This document shows, one piece after another, positions 21,310 through 34,379 of a stretch of DNA of 64,000 nt. Source of the DNA: Lenzites betulinus. Lineage: Eukaryota; Basidiomycota; Agaricomycetes; Polyporales; Polyporaceae. The stretch lies in assembly GCA_022264855.1 (NCBI GenBank), contig JABYQU010000001.1, positions 372,001 to 436,000 on the forward strand. The letters are read 5' to 3'. The notes beneath the pieces are model-generated. The model ran no database searches. It was not told the origin of the DNA and worked only from the letters and a program-made list of their open reading frames with translations. Within the stretch, counting starts at the first letter, position 1, and each line of letters opens with the position of its first letter. The position numbers were made by a program, and so were the translations under genes.

Positions 21310-24300
21310 GAGGTTTGAACGGAACGCGCTATGCGCGGCGAAATCGCGGAGGCCCGTCGCGCCTTCTCAGTTCTGCGTCCGTCGCCGCGGTGCGCGGTGC
21401 GGGACCCGGTGCGTTCTGACGTCTGAGCTTCGAGGGACGGATGTGCGCGGTCGGGGTCGGTGTTTCATCATTGACATTTTGGTTTTGGGGGCGGTAGTAG
21501 GGAACTGCAAGTTTCAGGGTGGGGTGGTCCGGCGGTGAGTACTGGTCCTCATGTTTATTTCCCGTGGCCGCCTGTTTATGGATCTTGTAGGGGTTTTGAA
21601 CCCTGATGCGCCAGGCGTCGGCGCGGTGGTTGCTGGCCAACCATTCTATATGTGTGAGGGCGTCGTCCAAGCGAACCTTCTGAGTCGGGGTACGCACGAG
21701 AAACCGTGTCGTTTTGTGACACTTGCGCCGCCGGCCGGTGTGCATTGATCATTGCAGTCTTAAACCGTATAGACGGGTCCCGCTTTGTGCGGTTCCGTAG
21801 CGGAGTTAGTGCGCGCAAAAGTCGCCTCCGGGGCGTAGTAACGCATGTGTGGCTTTTCTTGTGCCTGTATAGTAGGTCTATATTCCGCCGGAAGGAAGCT
21901 GCCCCGTCCTCGGACCGCAGGTCCTACGTCGGCGATTCTGCCTCTACGTGCCTGGAGATGCACCATCATGGTGCGTAAGTTTCCTGGCAGCCATCCTGTC
22001 TGTCTGTGAGCGGCATCGTTCCACAACCTTCAAGTTTGTTCGCAGGCCAGGACCGATCCCGCCCGGAGGCTTCCCGCCTTCCTGCTGATCATCGACGGCT
22101 TGCAGAACCTTGCTGTTGTTCTTAGACTTTGCCGTCAAGGCCTATGGCGAGATGTACACCCGGATCCCGGTCCTAAGAAGAGTTTTGTGTTCGGCCTTCG
22201 ACCTGGTGCTTGTGGGTATATATGGCTCTTGCTCTCGCCCGGGCCCGCAGTGCTGATCCTTCGCCCCAGCCCGGGCTGAGATCTACGGGGGTAGGTGCTA
22301 TTACTGGCTTTCGATCTTCCAGTCTATTTCGTGGCCGAGACCGCCGAGACCGTCCTGGGAGTTGTGCTATTTGCGGTGGCCGGGAATATGGGTCGGAGCG
22401 GTAACCACGGTGTCTGGCATTTGCCAAATCTTGCTCTGACAGTAGAGGTTGTCGTGCTTGGTGCACCGTCGGTGTGTCTCGAACTCGGTGTCCATGGAAT
22501 GTTCAGTCCTAGCTGTAGTGACTTCTGCGTCATGGTGGTTGTAATGATATTATGTCTTTCAGGTTTGTCTGTTCTTTCTTGTGCCCCGTGAGTTCCTGCA
22601 CGAGTATGGCCTGTCCAGTGCACCATGATCCTACGGCGGGGTCGATACCGCTGACGTGCACGGTGGACTTCCGATGGAATCTATTGGAAAGGGGGAGTGG
22701 TGAGTTGAGCCTGTCGTGTTGATTTCCTGTAGTAGGCGTGATGAGCGTTCAGTTCGACCGATTGCGTGTAATACTGCCAAGGGCGATATTTGTTTGCCGT
22801 TGAGTATATCCCCCTTGTTTCTATATATGGCGTTCGCACTAGATCCTTAGAGGGCTATTGTTGGCCGTACTTGACCGCTTTGAGTTGCTTTCGAAGCGCC
22901 TGTCGGCGAGAACGCCATATACGCTTCACTCTTCCCGCATTTTCCCAACAGTGATTCATGCGGTAGCTTGAACGCGAGGAGTACTTGTTGCAGTGGGTGC
23001 CACAGGGAAGCGAAAGAGCCTGTCGCTTGTTTCTGATTCCGAGAGGCAAGCTCCCCGCGCCACTGCAGTGTATCCGAGCGCGAGCGACCGTCCATCGCCA
23101 AGGTGCTGGCTCCAAGCCATCGGACTCCGTCACTCTCTGGGACTGTTAAACCGTTTGGCCATCCTAGATATGCGACTGCGATCCACCCGGACGGCTACCA
23201 GGGTGTTTAAGCAGTCGAAGACGCCGACGTCAACCGTTGGTGTTTGACGGAATTATTCCCGACCACCGGCGCCATATAGTTGTCCTATGGATGTGTTTTG
23301 AGGACATAACGCCACCTTCCGCTGACCATCAGTCCCACCCAGCGATTTATCATTAGGACGTACCACATATGCCTCGCATGTGACGAAACTTGGTCCATGT
23401 TTCTGCTCGTCCGTGCCAGTGGTGGATGATGCCAACAGGGCGGCGAAACGGTCGAAGTGGCATCCTCGGTGTTCTTTCCCCACGAGTCCTATCAGCGAGT
23501 ACTGCAGAGGTTGCCTTCCTGCTGACCGGGGGTCGTTGTGAATGTCAGCGCCATCGGGAACGTCCGCAACCTGCGCATCATTCATAGTATGTTAGCCATA
23601 ATGTAAAGGCGACGAACGTACCATTGCTACAACGTTGCTGGAAGGTCACCGCCAGTAACTGTACGACTGCGTCCTACGGGGCACATCTTCGCTCGCGGAG
23701 ACGTCGATCGGAATTGGTAGCAAGAAGGCATTCGGGAGGTGGCGTGATACGGTAGAGCAAGCTATGGACGTTTGAAGGAGGCGTATTCTTCGCGCCCTTT
23801 GTGGAAGTGTGGCGGGTCGTGCATGCCTGGAGTAACGGACCAGTCAGCCACGGTGGCGTTGAGTCGTCTGGACAGCGGCGTAGTTCAAGTTCAACAGCGT
23901 TGAGGTACCTATGGCACTCGGAGACGTACAGACGTATAGCGGTTCCTTCACGATGTAGGCGGCATATTGTATGGCGGAGTGCTGACGGAGAGAGGTTGTG
24001 GTGGGAGACAAGGTGCAGGATTGAAGGGGCGACGCGTGGGGGTTTTATATGTCAGGCGCCGTGGCGGTTGTCATCCACTCGTCAGCCCCATTGTGATACG
24101 GACCGTGTATTGTTCTCTCCGCCCCAGCGCTCATGTTATCGGATGGCACGTGTGCTTCTATACCTGCGGGATATGTTCGAGAATCGAGCAACTGCCAACC
24201 TCATGTTGTTTTCCGTACCGCTAGACAGGTTGTGTTGCGCCACATCGGGATATTCGGTTCCCATGCTACTACGGCCAGCCTTCCCGGCTGACCACCCCAC

Positions 24301-25161
24301 CTGGTTGATCGAAGACCTGAAAGGTGCACACTCATGTGATGGTCAGAATGGGTTATCGTGCTTCATCGAGGGTATCGGCGGGAAGTGATAGGATGACGCA
24401 ACGCCACAACGCTTGACGTCTCCGATGGCTTATATTTGGAGGGATCCTTCTCCTGGCCCTGCGAGTGAAAAATCTGCCACTAAAGCTACAAACGCTACCC
24501 AAATATGTATTAGTGAGGATTGACACTAAGAGGCTTCCAAAACGATAACATACGCTGCTAACTTCGATGTGCCGACATCGTCTGACATTGGTTGACGAAC
24601 GGGTGTGGTTTATTGACGGTCTTTGCAGGCAAACACGCAGCCAGCGCGATGACTGGAAGCATTCCAAACGATAGATGTAGACGGTGTATCATATATGTCG
24701 TGCTGCAGAGCTTCAATGATTACTACTAACGTCTCGACCTGAGGACTGCCAGGTTACTGAGCAATGAGTCCGCCGGTGTCGTTCGATAGTGGACAATACT
24801 CACTTACCCGAGAATCTCATGCACTCCTCCTCCCCGTGATCGTTCACATGCATGAACAAATTTCCGCCAACAAGCTTGGACGACGCAGAACGCTGGCTTA
24901 GTACTCCGGGATGGCTGAAGGCGTCTTCCGAGCGTCGAGGACGTGACGCAGACGCTGGATGTCGACGCAGACGCCCGCACGTGGGGTTGCAGCCAATGGG
25001 AACGCGGCGTTTTAGTCAGGACCAATCACGTGTAGTGAATAATGCGGGCAGACGGGCGCCTGCCGACGCAAGTCGATCGAGCGGCCCATGCGGGGTTCCT
25101 ACTTAACCTCTCCTCCTCCTCCTCCCCGTCTTTTATTTTCCTGTCGTCCACCACATCCACT
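21310..25161. other. Long gene-poor stretch, no supported gene
   Basis: Nearly 4 kb without a domain-bearing frame or consistent exon series. Around 22290-22590 the plus strand encodes hydrophobic runs (VLGVVLFAVAG, VMVVVMILCLSGLSVL) with stops between them, possibly a decayed membrane-protein gene. A minus-strand frame at 23253-23585 (110 codons) has no recognised family. The last 100 bp before 25162 are pyrimidine-rich and should be the cytochrome c peroxidase leader. Confidence 0.35.
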
Positions 25162-26674
25162 ATGTCCTTCGCAGCACTCAGAGCATCTGCTCGCCGCGTC
25201 GGCGGTGCCGCCCCCGCCGCGCGCGCCTCCCGTACTGCCCTGCGCAACCCCGCGTTCCGTAAGTTCTCGACTGAGGTTCCCCAACCCCCGAAGAAGAGCA
25301 GCAACGCAGCTCTCCTCGGCGCACTTGGTGTCGCCGCCGTGGGAGGTGTCGGCTTCTGGATCTACGCCTCCAACTCCGACTCGGCGAGGGAGGCAGGTAC
25401 CGCGGTGAAGTCGGGTGTTCAGGCCGCCAAGGTTGCTGCCAACTTCGTGCCCACTCAGGAGGACTACCAGAAGGTACGTTGCTGCTGTTTTGCCTGTTCA
25501 GTCGTCGCGAAGGATGTCGTACTGACTGGCTGCTGTCCGCAGGTGTACAACCGTGTTGCTGAGATCCTTGACTCCGCCAGCGATAAGGGCTACGACGGTG
25601 CGTGTCCACTTCCCAACGTGTGAGCGGTGCGGTTCGGGGGCTCATGCATACCGTTCTCCGCCGGCAGATGGCTCTTACGGTCCCGTACTTGTCCGTCTGG
25701 CATGGCACGCGTCGGGTACCTACGATAAGGACTCCAACACCGGCGGCAGGTGAGTCTCGTTCCGGCGCGGCTTCCAGGCCGTGAACCGGCGCTGATATGA
25801 GCGTTTGCTGACACCTTGCCCGTCATCGTCCTACCGTATGGTGTTCCCCTGCATATGAAATTTCAGCAACTATGCGACTATGCGTTTCGAGCCCGAGGCC
25901 AAGCACGGCGCAAACAACGGTCTCAACGTCGCTCGCGAACTGCTCGAGCCCCTCAAGCAGGAGTTCCCTTGGATCTCGTACGGCGATCTCTGGACACTCG
26001 CCGGCGTCGCTGCCATCCAGGAGATGGGTGGCCCTAAGGTCCCCTGGCGCCCCGGGCGCATTGACGGCTTCGCCGTTCAGTGCACACCCGATGGCCGTCT
26101 GCCCGACGCCTCTCAAGGCGCTAGCCACATCCGCAACGTAAGCGCGCACGTCTCGATAAGTGTGAGAACGGCAGCTAATCAAATGTCTGTCGCTCAGATC
26201 TTCTACCGCATGGGCTTCAACGACCAGGAGATCGTTGCCCTGAGCGGCGCTCACGCGCTCGGGCGCTGCCACCGCGACCGCTCTGGGTTCGAGGGCCCGT
26301 GGACGTTCGCGCCCACGAGCGTGACGAACGAGTACTACAAGCTGCTCCTCAACGAGAAGTGGTTGTGGAAGAAGTGGGACGGCCCGAAGCAGCTTGAGGA
26401 CAAGACCACGCACTCGCTCATGATGCTGCCGACCGACTACGCCCTCGTCCAGGACAAGGCGTTCAAGAAGTGGACGAAGGCGTACGCGGACGACGAGGAG
26501 CTCTGGTTCAAGGAGTACGTCCACGCACCGTTGGTAGCATTGTTGGATTGAAGGCTGATGTTGGTCCACAGCTTCTCCAAGGTCGTTGCAACCCTCTTCG
26601 AGCTCGGCGTGCCCTCACAGCAGTGGGTCACCTCGGAGCCCTGGATCCTCAAGAGCTCGGACGAGAAGGCCTGA
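25162..26674 (+). CDS. CCP1: Cytochrome c peroxidase, mitochondrial
   Basis: Six exons (25162-25473, 25543-25597, 25668-25749, 25867-26137, 26198-26514, 26572-26674) give 379 residues, all phases closing. The enzyme reduces hydrogen peroxide with electrons from cytochrome c in the intermembrane space. The first 40 residues are Arg/Ala-rich ([17 protein letters not shown]), a mitochondrial presequence, followed by a hydrophobic segment ([17 protein letters not shown]) that fits the bipartite sorting signal. The distal haem pocket is [14 protein letters not shown] (Arg, Trp, His). The proximal histidine is in [11 protein letters not shown]. The radical-site tryptophan is in [10 protein letters not shown], followed by TNEYYKLLL. 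The end, [14 protein letters not shown], is typical. I use ATG 25162, which begins the presequence; an in-frame upstream ATG at 25042 would add 40 residues not seen in the family. Confidence 0.95.
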
Positions 26675-27676
26675 GGTTGCGGCCGCCAGGCCATTGATTG
26701 CTTCTCAACTAGAACTGTCGGCCCCATAGAGCTAGATCCTAGATCCTAGATGTGCTTTGGTCGGCTCTAGACGTTCCTCTTCATATTGGTTTGGTACGCC
26801 CTCGCAGGAAGGCAAGAGTATCTAAAAGGGAGAGGGGTTTTTCCGAGGGGAAGGGAAGGGAGCGTGGGCGCACTACTATACGATCCTTTATACTCCACAC
26901 TGTCCCTTGCTGTCTCCTAGCGTTGCCCCGGATCTAATTTCGATGCACCCGTGCCCCGCTTGACATGCTCGAAAGTCTCCGCCCGCCCGGGTTCGCTGGC
27001 GTTGCCGCGCGCGGCCGGCCATAGCCCCTAGCGAACTGAATGGGACGAGTGAATGACAGGGGTAGATGGCGGACACGGGACGGGGCAGGGCTTCGGGGGC
27101 ATCAGCAGGTGCTCGGGCGTGGGCGTGTTTTCGTGTTCGCGTTCCCAACGACTGCGCTGACTTCAACCTGGTATAGTTGACGTGCTGGGGGATCTCGTTG
27201 GTGCAGTAGAAGGCCGCCAAGTCGCGACGACTCAGTCGAATGTGGCTGATGACACGTTGAAGCCCCTAGTAAACGTTGAACGTTGAACACTTGACCCCCC
27301 AAAAGATGCGATCGTCGCCCCCTGAATGCCGCAATGCTATCCTGGCAGGATATACCTCCAATTGAAAAGTTGTTATGGGACGTAACACCCGAGAACGATC
27401 TGCGTTATGGAAGCGATGAAGCTCTCAGTGCATGATGCATGATGATTGGATAAGCGAGATATCATTCATATGGGATTGGCTGGAGGTATGTACATACAGC
27501 ATCCGGGATTGGTACCATATTAAGGTGATGGTGTGGTAACTCCGCTGTACAAAGTGCTTCAATTTCAAGCTTCAGGCTGCAACGACGAACACTCACAGCA
27601 AGTCCGAGTGCCGCGTTGAATCGTACCTGCGTTCTTCAAGCTACTTACTCGCCCCAAACATCAAAGCACACCGCGC
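26675..27676. other. Intergenic between convergent genes, no supported gene
   Basis: Contains a short tandem CTAGATC repeat near 26731-26750 just after the peroxidase stop. The rest is unremarkable. Confidence 0.4.
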
Positions 27677-28912
27677 TCAGTACGTCTCCGACGGCTCGTT
27701 CTGCACCGCCCGGCCGCCCCTGCGGAAATGCTCCCCGGCGCCCTCGAAGGTGACGACGCGCGCAAACGTCGAGCCCGTGCCCCAGATGCCGCGGCGCAGG
27801 CACGCGAGCTGCACGATCTGCGAGTGGTCGACGAACAGGTTCGCGCGCGCGCCCTGGTTCTGGACGTGGTACGCGAACACGTCCGGGTCCGCCGCCTCGA
27901 ACATGATCTTCTCCGCTGGCAGCGCGGACGTCACCGCGGAGATCACGTCCGTCCGCCAGCTCTGCACGTTCTCGGTGATCCCTTCGCTCTCGATCATGAT
28001 CATCTGCGTAGAGGGGGGAGGATGCAGTCAGCGCTCTGTACTTCGACAAGAAGACAAGGGGAGGTAACGATGTGGACGTACATATGCACCGGCGTCGATG
28101 AAAGCCTTAGCACGGTCGATGAGCCACTTGGGGTCGCGCGTTCCCGCAGACTCGAGCTCCGCGACGGACGCGTCGCCGCCCGCGCCCCATTGGATGCCTA
28201 CCTCGGGCTTCGGCTTCAGCCCGTGTGCGGCAGTGAACTCGATCAGTGACGCCCAATCATCAGTAGGGATCGACAGGAAGCCGGAGGATATCTCGAGAAC
28301 GTCGAAGCTGCGTAGAGCGGTGAGCAGTTCGTGGTGTAGAAGCACGATCACGTGAGGGCGTACCCTAGGTTTTTGCAGGTGGAGAGGTACTTGGAGATGA
28401 CGGACTTGTTTCCACCGGAAGTGGAGAGGACGCGTTCTATGTAGCCACCCGTACTCACATAGCATCCTGCGAGGAGAAGCGGGTCAGTCTCAGCGCATCC
28501 GTATGTCTCAGCTTCACAAGGACGTCGCCAGGAGACGGAGCGTACCATGCGAGTGTGCAGTGTCAATCAACGCGCGCAACCTTTCCTCAGGCATCAGGGA
28601 GAACGCGCCACTAGCAAACTTGATGCCGTCGACATATTCGCCCCAGTCCTTGAGAAGCTCGTCAAGGTATGTCTGCGTTACCGGGGCATAGTACGGCCCC
28701 CGAATTTCGGTGAGACCTTTGGTGCGCGTAGCCTTCGGCTCGAGTGCGTTGGCAGGGAGAAACGAGAATGGATGAGTGTTCGTAGACGATGTAGAAGATG
28801 CCGCTGGTGTTGCCCGAGTAGTAGAGCTATGAAGTCCTCGGGCGGCACGAAGAGGGGCCTGACGGCGAATGGTTTGGCGAAAAGTTTGGGCGAGAATGCT
28901 ATGCGTAGACAT
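27677..28912 (-). CDS. ComA / phosphosulfolactate synthase-like protein, probably mitochondrial
   Basis: Four exons on the minus strand (28912-28546, 28466-28364, 28307-28082, 28003-27677) give 340 residues. It belongs to the TIM-barrel family named after archaeal ComA, which adds sulfite to phosphoenolpyruvate for coenzyme M. Fungal and plant members lack coenzyme M and their reaction is not established. Visible blocks are KGLTEIRGPYYAPV, WGEYVDGIKFASGAFSLMP, CYVSTGGYIERVL, LEISSGFLSIP, KPEVGIQWGAGGD and MIMIESEGITENV, then IMFEAADPDVFAYHV. The N-terminus (MSTHSILAQTFRQTIRRQAP) is rich in Arg, Ser and Thr without acids, fitting a mitochondrial presequence. An upstream in-frame ATG at 28996 would bury it, so 28912 is preferred. 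The stop is at 27677-27679. Confidence 0.85.
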
Positions 28913-30514
28913 CTGCGTATACTGGAGGATCAGTTGGATGTGCGCGGAGAGATATATTTGAAGTTCATGCAGGCAACCAAATAATATAACGCTCAAGGCT
29001 TCGGGATGGTGGGCCTGACGTCACGACTTGCACCATCCTCCACCTAAGCCACCTCGGCAGGAAAGGGGGAATTGTTTATCGATGTCCTTGAAATAGAGAT
29101 CAGAGGGTGTGGATACGCACGATGCGCATCATGGTATATACATCCGCACTGAGCAAAAGTTAGGTATTAGCCTCGGTGTTAGCCCTGTTCTTGAGCGTCA
29201 ACACTCACATATGTACTAGTGGTCTCCGCAGCTTGTGCGGTCCGTATTCTTCCGTATTCCGACGAGCCTCGCCGCCGTATTCCGACAAATTGATATTGAT
29301 ATTCGCAACCTCCCGGGAGACGCTAACCATCGATGGTAGCGGTACCCACAACCTAGGGTGGCCGATACCCTCGGCACCGTCTGTCAAAGATACTTCAATC
29401 TAGCAATTGTATGGTGCTAGGTCGGCTTCTGGGGCCGCTTCACCGCAGTCATGTCATCATTTGGAGCACACGTCAACACCCTGACAAGATTGAACCTGTG
29501 GACCGCACTGTACCCGACAGCTAGTTAGTGATACGCATAGTATACCTGCGATCTGAACGCACTTACACCGTGTATTTGCGTACCCAATGACAAAGATCTT
29601 CTGCGAGACACGTCCACAATATATGTAAACCACACCGCGGCTGCGGAACGTTTGTCAGTTGATACGGCATGTGTGAAGGACGCTGGAGAAGGATGTTATA
29701 CGCAGCGTCTTAGGTTCTGTCTTGGTTATTCAGCGACATTGGTCACATTGGCGGCTGTGGTTCGATGTATAGCAACGGCTGGAGCCACCATCGCCATCCC
29801 GCCTGCGAGTAGGCACATCGATGTCAAAAACGCATAGGCGCCATCCGATTGGCCGCCCTGAGCGGAAAGAACGCGAATGTCTGAGGAGTACCGAGCGGGT
29901 CTCCCATGCTCCCGCTCGAACCGCCGGGCATGTGTCTGATGCGGTAGCTTGTTTTGCTGCTCCCAGGGCGCGGCTCCAGTACATTTGCTTACTCATGAGG
30001 GTCTGCAGACCATACAGTCCCTTCTGCCGCTTCCACGGATGCTTCTGAGACCTCCGGCGTGCATTCCGCTGGTCTCGAGCATCATCGCGACTGGTCCCAT
30101 GCGGTATAATGCGACCATATCGCCTCATCGCGCCCTCTAATGGGGCTTCGCGACGGCGGCAGGCGTGGGCGACAGCCAGCCACAGGGCGCTATCCACCCG
30201 AACGCCGCAGATATCGATGCGCCGACCTCCATGAACGATCTCGCGTTGCGCCAGCTGAATGCGATGAACGCGCCCATTGTTCCCACGATTTGTCAGCTCA
30301 CCTCCCAGCGTGATGCTTGTAACAGTCAACGGGCGTGTCGCAGAACTGCTGTCGTGCTCACTCAGCTTATGAGAGTCTGGGGTCGTACCAGAAGCTTCGA
30401 ATCTTTCAGGCGGGACTGTATAAATACTGTCACTATGTTTGGCGTGTGTCTGCACTCACCGCGAGCCCCATCTCCCCTTCACATACATCCACCCGCTCAC
30501 TCTCGTATCTCACG
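28913..30514. other. Intergenic between divergent genes, no firm gene
   Basis: CCGTATTC occurs three times at about 29240-29285. On the minus strand at about 29760-30310, frames carry membrane-like runs (MGAFIAFSWRNARSFM, YAFLTSMCLLAGGMAMV) interrupted by stops, and the longest open frame there (29730-30455, 241 codons) is Arg-rich and probably not real. A decayed membrane-protein gene is possible. Confidence 0.35.
30419..30426 (+). promoter_or_regulatory. Probable TATA box of the GST gene
   Basis: TATAAATA sits 89 bp before the ATG at 30515. The leader after it is C/T-rich. Confidence 0.5.
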
Positions 30515-31386
30515 ATGTCCCACGGCAAGCAGTTCACCCTCTACACGCACAACGGTGGCCCCAACGGCTGGTTAGTCCGATCAGCGGGATGTCACGTACC
30601 GTCCAACTGACCGGCCATGGCGTCGCGCTTCATGATCGACAGGAAAGTCGCGTTCGCGTTGGAGGAGCTCGGGCTCACCTATGAGAGCAAGTACCTCGAC
30701 TTCTCCAAGGGGGAGCAGAAGGCGGAGGAACACACCTCTTTGAACCCGAACGGACGCATCCCGACGCTCGTGGACCACACGAACGGCGACTTCACGATCT
30801 GGGAGTCGAACGCGATCCTGCTTTACCTTGTCGACCGGTACGACAAGGAGAAGAAGATCTCCGTGTCTGACGACGGCGACAAGTACAAGCTCATCCAGTG
30901 GCTCTTCTTCCAGGCGTCCGGCCAAGGGTATGTCTCACGAGACTCGTTGACTGTCTCCGCAGCGGAAGGTGTGGCTGACGCGCGTCTTCGTACAGCCCAT
31001 ACTTCGGCCAGGCGTTCTGGTTCCTCAAGTACCACCAGGAGAAGATCCCAAGCGCGGTCGAGCGCTACCAGAAGGAGGCCCAGCGTGTGTTCACCGTGCT
31101 CGAGGGTGTGCTCTCGAAGCAGGAGTGGCTCGTTGGTGGCAAGCCCACGATCGCCGACATCTCTTTCATCACATGGAACCGCGCCGCGATCTACGTGATC
31201 TTCCAGGGTACCGACGTGAACCCTGAGAAGGACTTCCCCGCCGTCTGGAAGTGAGTATCGCAGCACGCGCATCGCGGAGTTTTTGCTGATATTATCTTTG
31301 CGCACGATAGGTGGCACAAGGCTCTTGAGGCCCGCCCCGCTATTGCGAAGGTTCTTGCAGTCCAGGCTGCTCGTCAGGCCCAGTGA
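30515..31386 (+). CDS. Ure2p-like glutathione S-transferase
   Basis: Four exons (30515-30570, 30643-30927, 30996-31250, 31311-31386) give 223 residues. The thioredoxin-fold N domain reads MSHGKQFTLYTHNGGPNGWK, KVAFALEELGLTYE, NPNGRIPTLVDH and the glutathione-binding turn WESNAILLYLVDRY. The helical C domain reads IQWLFFQASGQGPYFGQAFW and ends with LVGGKPTIADISFITWN, which holds the family N-capping motif. The Ure2p-like class is expanded in wood-decay fungi and is thought to act on aromatic electrophiles and hydroperoxides in the cytosol. There is no prion-type Asn/Gln extension as in yeast Ure2. The first splice rebuilds the Trp codon of NGWK. Confidence 0.93.
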
Positions 31387-32607
31387 AGATCGGTGTTGAA
31401 CGAAGTAGTATATCTGGAAATCTGTATCATTAGCATTGAAAGTTTTGATACCAATCGTATGCGTGCGAATCACATGGCATTGACACGACCAAATACTGTC
31501 ATCGCATATGCTACACCTCGGTGCCATGCCGAGGTTAGATCCAAGATAGCAAGAACGTTGAGGCTTTGTCACCTAGTGACGCTGTAGTCATGGTCATATG
31601 AGGAGTGTTGAGGCTGAGAAAGGTGCGCAAGGATATCGAGTCAGAAACGTGGTGATGCGCAGAGCAGTGGTCAAGTCCACGGGATTGAATTTGAAGAACA
31701 GACTAGTGGAGAGCAAAACTTGACCAATCAAGGTTACTACTGGCGTATCTATTTTAGCGAGTTTACAAAATGCTTAAAGGGGAATGCCGATTGCGGGGAC
31801 TGTCGGGCATGTCGGGCATGGTCGGGTTTGGCGAGGCGCTTCTCCAGTCTCATAGTTCTCGCTTTTCGACAATCCAACTTGACCTGAAGGCTGAAGCTCA
31901 TGTACATGGGCAGTCCAAGCCATTACCCGGAAGTTTTAATATTTTGCTGCCAGAAGACACAGGCCCTCGCGCACTAGTACTCTGTGTTAACTCTTGGGCA
32001 CATAGTCGGTCATTTGAGTGAATCAACGACACTCGAAGCACTCTGTCGATGTGGGTGGTACTACGTGCACCCCTCGTTGCCCTGGAATATGAACCACGAA
32101 TCGGTCGAGGAACAACTGACTCCGCGGCCAATGGAGAGCGGTACGAGGTACGTCTCTTTTGGTGGAGCTTTCCAACGGGACGGCCCGGCCCTGATTCCAG
32201 GTCGTCACGCTAGCAACTACAGTGCGCTCATGTGGGTCTTCCTTCTCTTGATGGCTCATTTCCGTACTTGCGGTACATGCGGCAACATCCACACGTCTAG
32301 CTGTGCAGATGATCGCGGAGAACGACCCCGTGTCCCCTTTTATGAAAGTGAGGACTCAGTGGTCCACCCTCCGCTCAATCAGAAAGTCGTCTACACTGTA
32401 CACTTTGTTCCTGCAAGGTCATATGCTATTTCGTTTAGCGGAACGTCCCGCCCGCGGTCCGGACCAGGAGTAAACTCGCCAACAACCCGCATGGGCGTGG
32501 GCTTTGGAGCCTCCTTCTTCTGCCAAGTCCGGCAATGTACCGCTCTATAAAGCCGCAAGCATCGTGCGGTGACGTGGCCGACAACTCTTCGGGTCCGCCT
32601 GTTCGAT
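31387..32607. other. Intergenic, no supported gene
   Basis: A 188-codon plus frame at 31984-32550 has no recognisable domain. The tandem words GTCGGGCAT near 31802 are the only local repeat seen. Confidence 0.4.
32545..32551 (+). promoter_or_regulatory. Probable TATA box of the GH79 gene
   Basis: TATAAAG lies 63 bp before the ATG at 32608. Confidence 0.5.
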
Positions 32608-34379
32608 ATGGTGCCGCTATCATTCATCATCACCAGTCTGCTCTGGCTGCACCGAGTGCAAGCGGTTGCGGTGCCGTCCAGCCCGCCGTCGGGAGCGGCC
32701 AGCGTAGATCCGTCTCTCGTCAGCGTTTCTGTGGAATTTTTTGCTTTCCCAGGCTATACCCAGATCAGCGGAACAAACAAGTGTCTTGCCAATCTTGCAT
32801 CCCTGCGCGGTTCACCGCCGGCTATACGTATCGGTGGCACTACCCAGTTAGTACCTCTCTCATCTAAGGCTGTCATGCAATAATAACGCCGCCTTTGTGC
32901 AGAGACCGTGCGACGTACGATGCGAACCTACAGTCCGCAGTCAACTACACGGTCGCTACCCCTGCCGACGCGCCCACCAGCCTGACCTATGGCCCGTCGT
33001 TCTTTACCCTGGCCTCGCAGCTGAAGGGCGATGTGACCATTGGACTCAACCGTCAGCTGAACAACCAGGCGAACTCGCTCTCCGCCGGCTCCCGTGCGAA
33101 GCAAAGTATGGGAAACCTCTTCGCTATCGAGCTTGGGAACGAGCCAGATCGTGCGTGATCGTCACAGCCTGCGCCGCGCTCATTCGACTGAGACTCCATT
33201 GTAGTCTACGCCAGTAGCTCACCGATTGCTACCGGCACCGGATGGAGCGAGTCCATCGACATCACCAACGAGGGGAAGTGGTTCACGGCTATGGCGCCTA
33301 CCGTAAGTACAGGCACTCGCCTATTCAGTTGGCCGAGATTGATAAAATTACCGCTTCGCTAGCTTGGTAATATCTTCCAAGGCGCAGTATATCTCTCGTG
33401 GAACACACAGCAACTTGTATCAAGCATCGGTAATGCCGCTCTGAACACAATCAAGACGATCTCGCGCCATTCTTACCCGCAGTCCGCATGCGGTGGGGCG
33501 AGCACAAATCTTCCGAACTTGATGAACCACGCGTGAGCTTATTCTAAAGGCCCATCTTCTATCTTCGTTGATGAGATTCCATTCAGCGGGATTGTATCGT
33601 ACGTGAGCCAGTACAAAGCGGAGGCCACTGCGGCCCACAACGCTGGAAAACGGTTTTTCCTCGGAGAGACGAACTCCGGTGAGAAGCCTGCAGTGCATGA
33701 TGTATGGCTTACTCACCTTATTGTGACGGCAGCTACCTGCGGAGGAGGCGGTATCAGTCCAACGTTTGGCGCGGCGATGTGGATCGTCGACTACGTCCTG
33801 CAAAGCGCGCTCATCGGTGTTGAACGTCTGTACTTCCATCACGGCACCATCGGTAACTGTGTAAGCCGTCTAGCTGTGCAGCGAATGGGTGAGAAAACTT
33901 ACCTCCATATGTCGTATCAGGCATACTGCTGGTGGGGCCAGAATGCCGTCTACTCGCCCTACTATGGGGCCTATTTTGTGTCCGAGTTTCTAGGCACCGA
34001 TGGAGCCAAGGTTGCCGCGCTCGGCAACGACAATCTCACCGGCATCGCAGTCTACGCGGTCTACTCTGCAGCGGGCGCCCCTCTTCGTCTCCTTGTCCTG
34101 AACACGAGCTATTTCGACGGCACCGGTACACGGGCTAACACCCAGGTCAGCTTCAGCGGGCTCTCTGGAGCGAATGGAACCAAGCAGGCACTTCGCTTGA
34201 CCGCGCCATCCGCAACGTCTCTTGCCGACCAGGGTGCTGCCGTTACGATCGGCGGAAGTGGGACGTTTGCACCGGACTGCACGAAGACCGGTACCGAGCG
34301 CACGGAGCAGGTGTCATTTTCCCAGGGATCGCTCAGTGTTGCTGTGCATGCCACAGAGGCGTTGATAGTGTATTTGTGA
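32608..34379 (+). CDS. Secreted glycoside hydrolase family 79 (beta-glucuronidase type)
   Basis: The gene has seven or so exons. The signal peptide is MVPLSFIITSLLWLHRVQA. The barrel start SVSVEFFAFPGYTQ and RIGGTTQDRATYD are typical of the clade. The acid/base glutamate is in IELGNEPDLYA and the nucleophile in FFLGETNSA, both expected for clan GH-A. Later blocks are WIVDYVLQSALIGVERLYFH, YCWWGQNAVYSPYYGAYF and a beta-sandwich C-terminal domain ending ATEALIVYL at the stop 34377-34379. Members remove glucuronic or 4-O-methylglucuronic acid from arabinogalactan-type glycans; the exact substrate cannot be read from sequence. Intron junctions at NEP/DLYA and ETNS/ATCGG are clean. Several N-x-S/T sites fit secretion. 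Confidence 0.88.

Noticed and set aside
25823..26569. 248-codon minus-strand frame opposite cytochrome c peroxidase
   Set aside because: Leu/Val/Arg-rich shadow of the peroxidase exons.
29730..30455. 241-codon minus-strand frame
   Set aside because: Arg-rich, no domain, and hydrophobic segments in another frame are broken by stops; kept only as a weak relic note.
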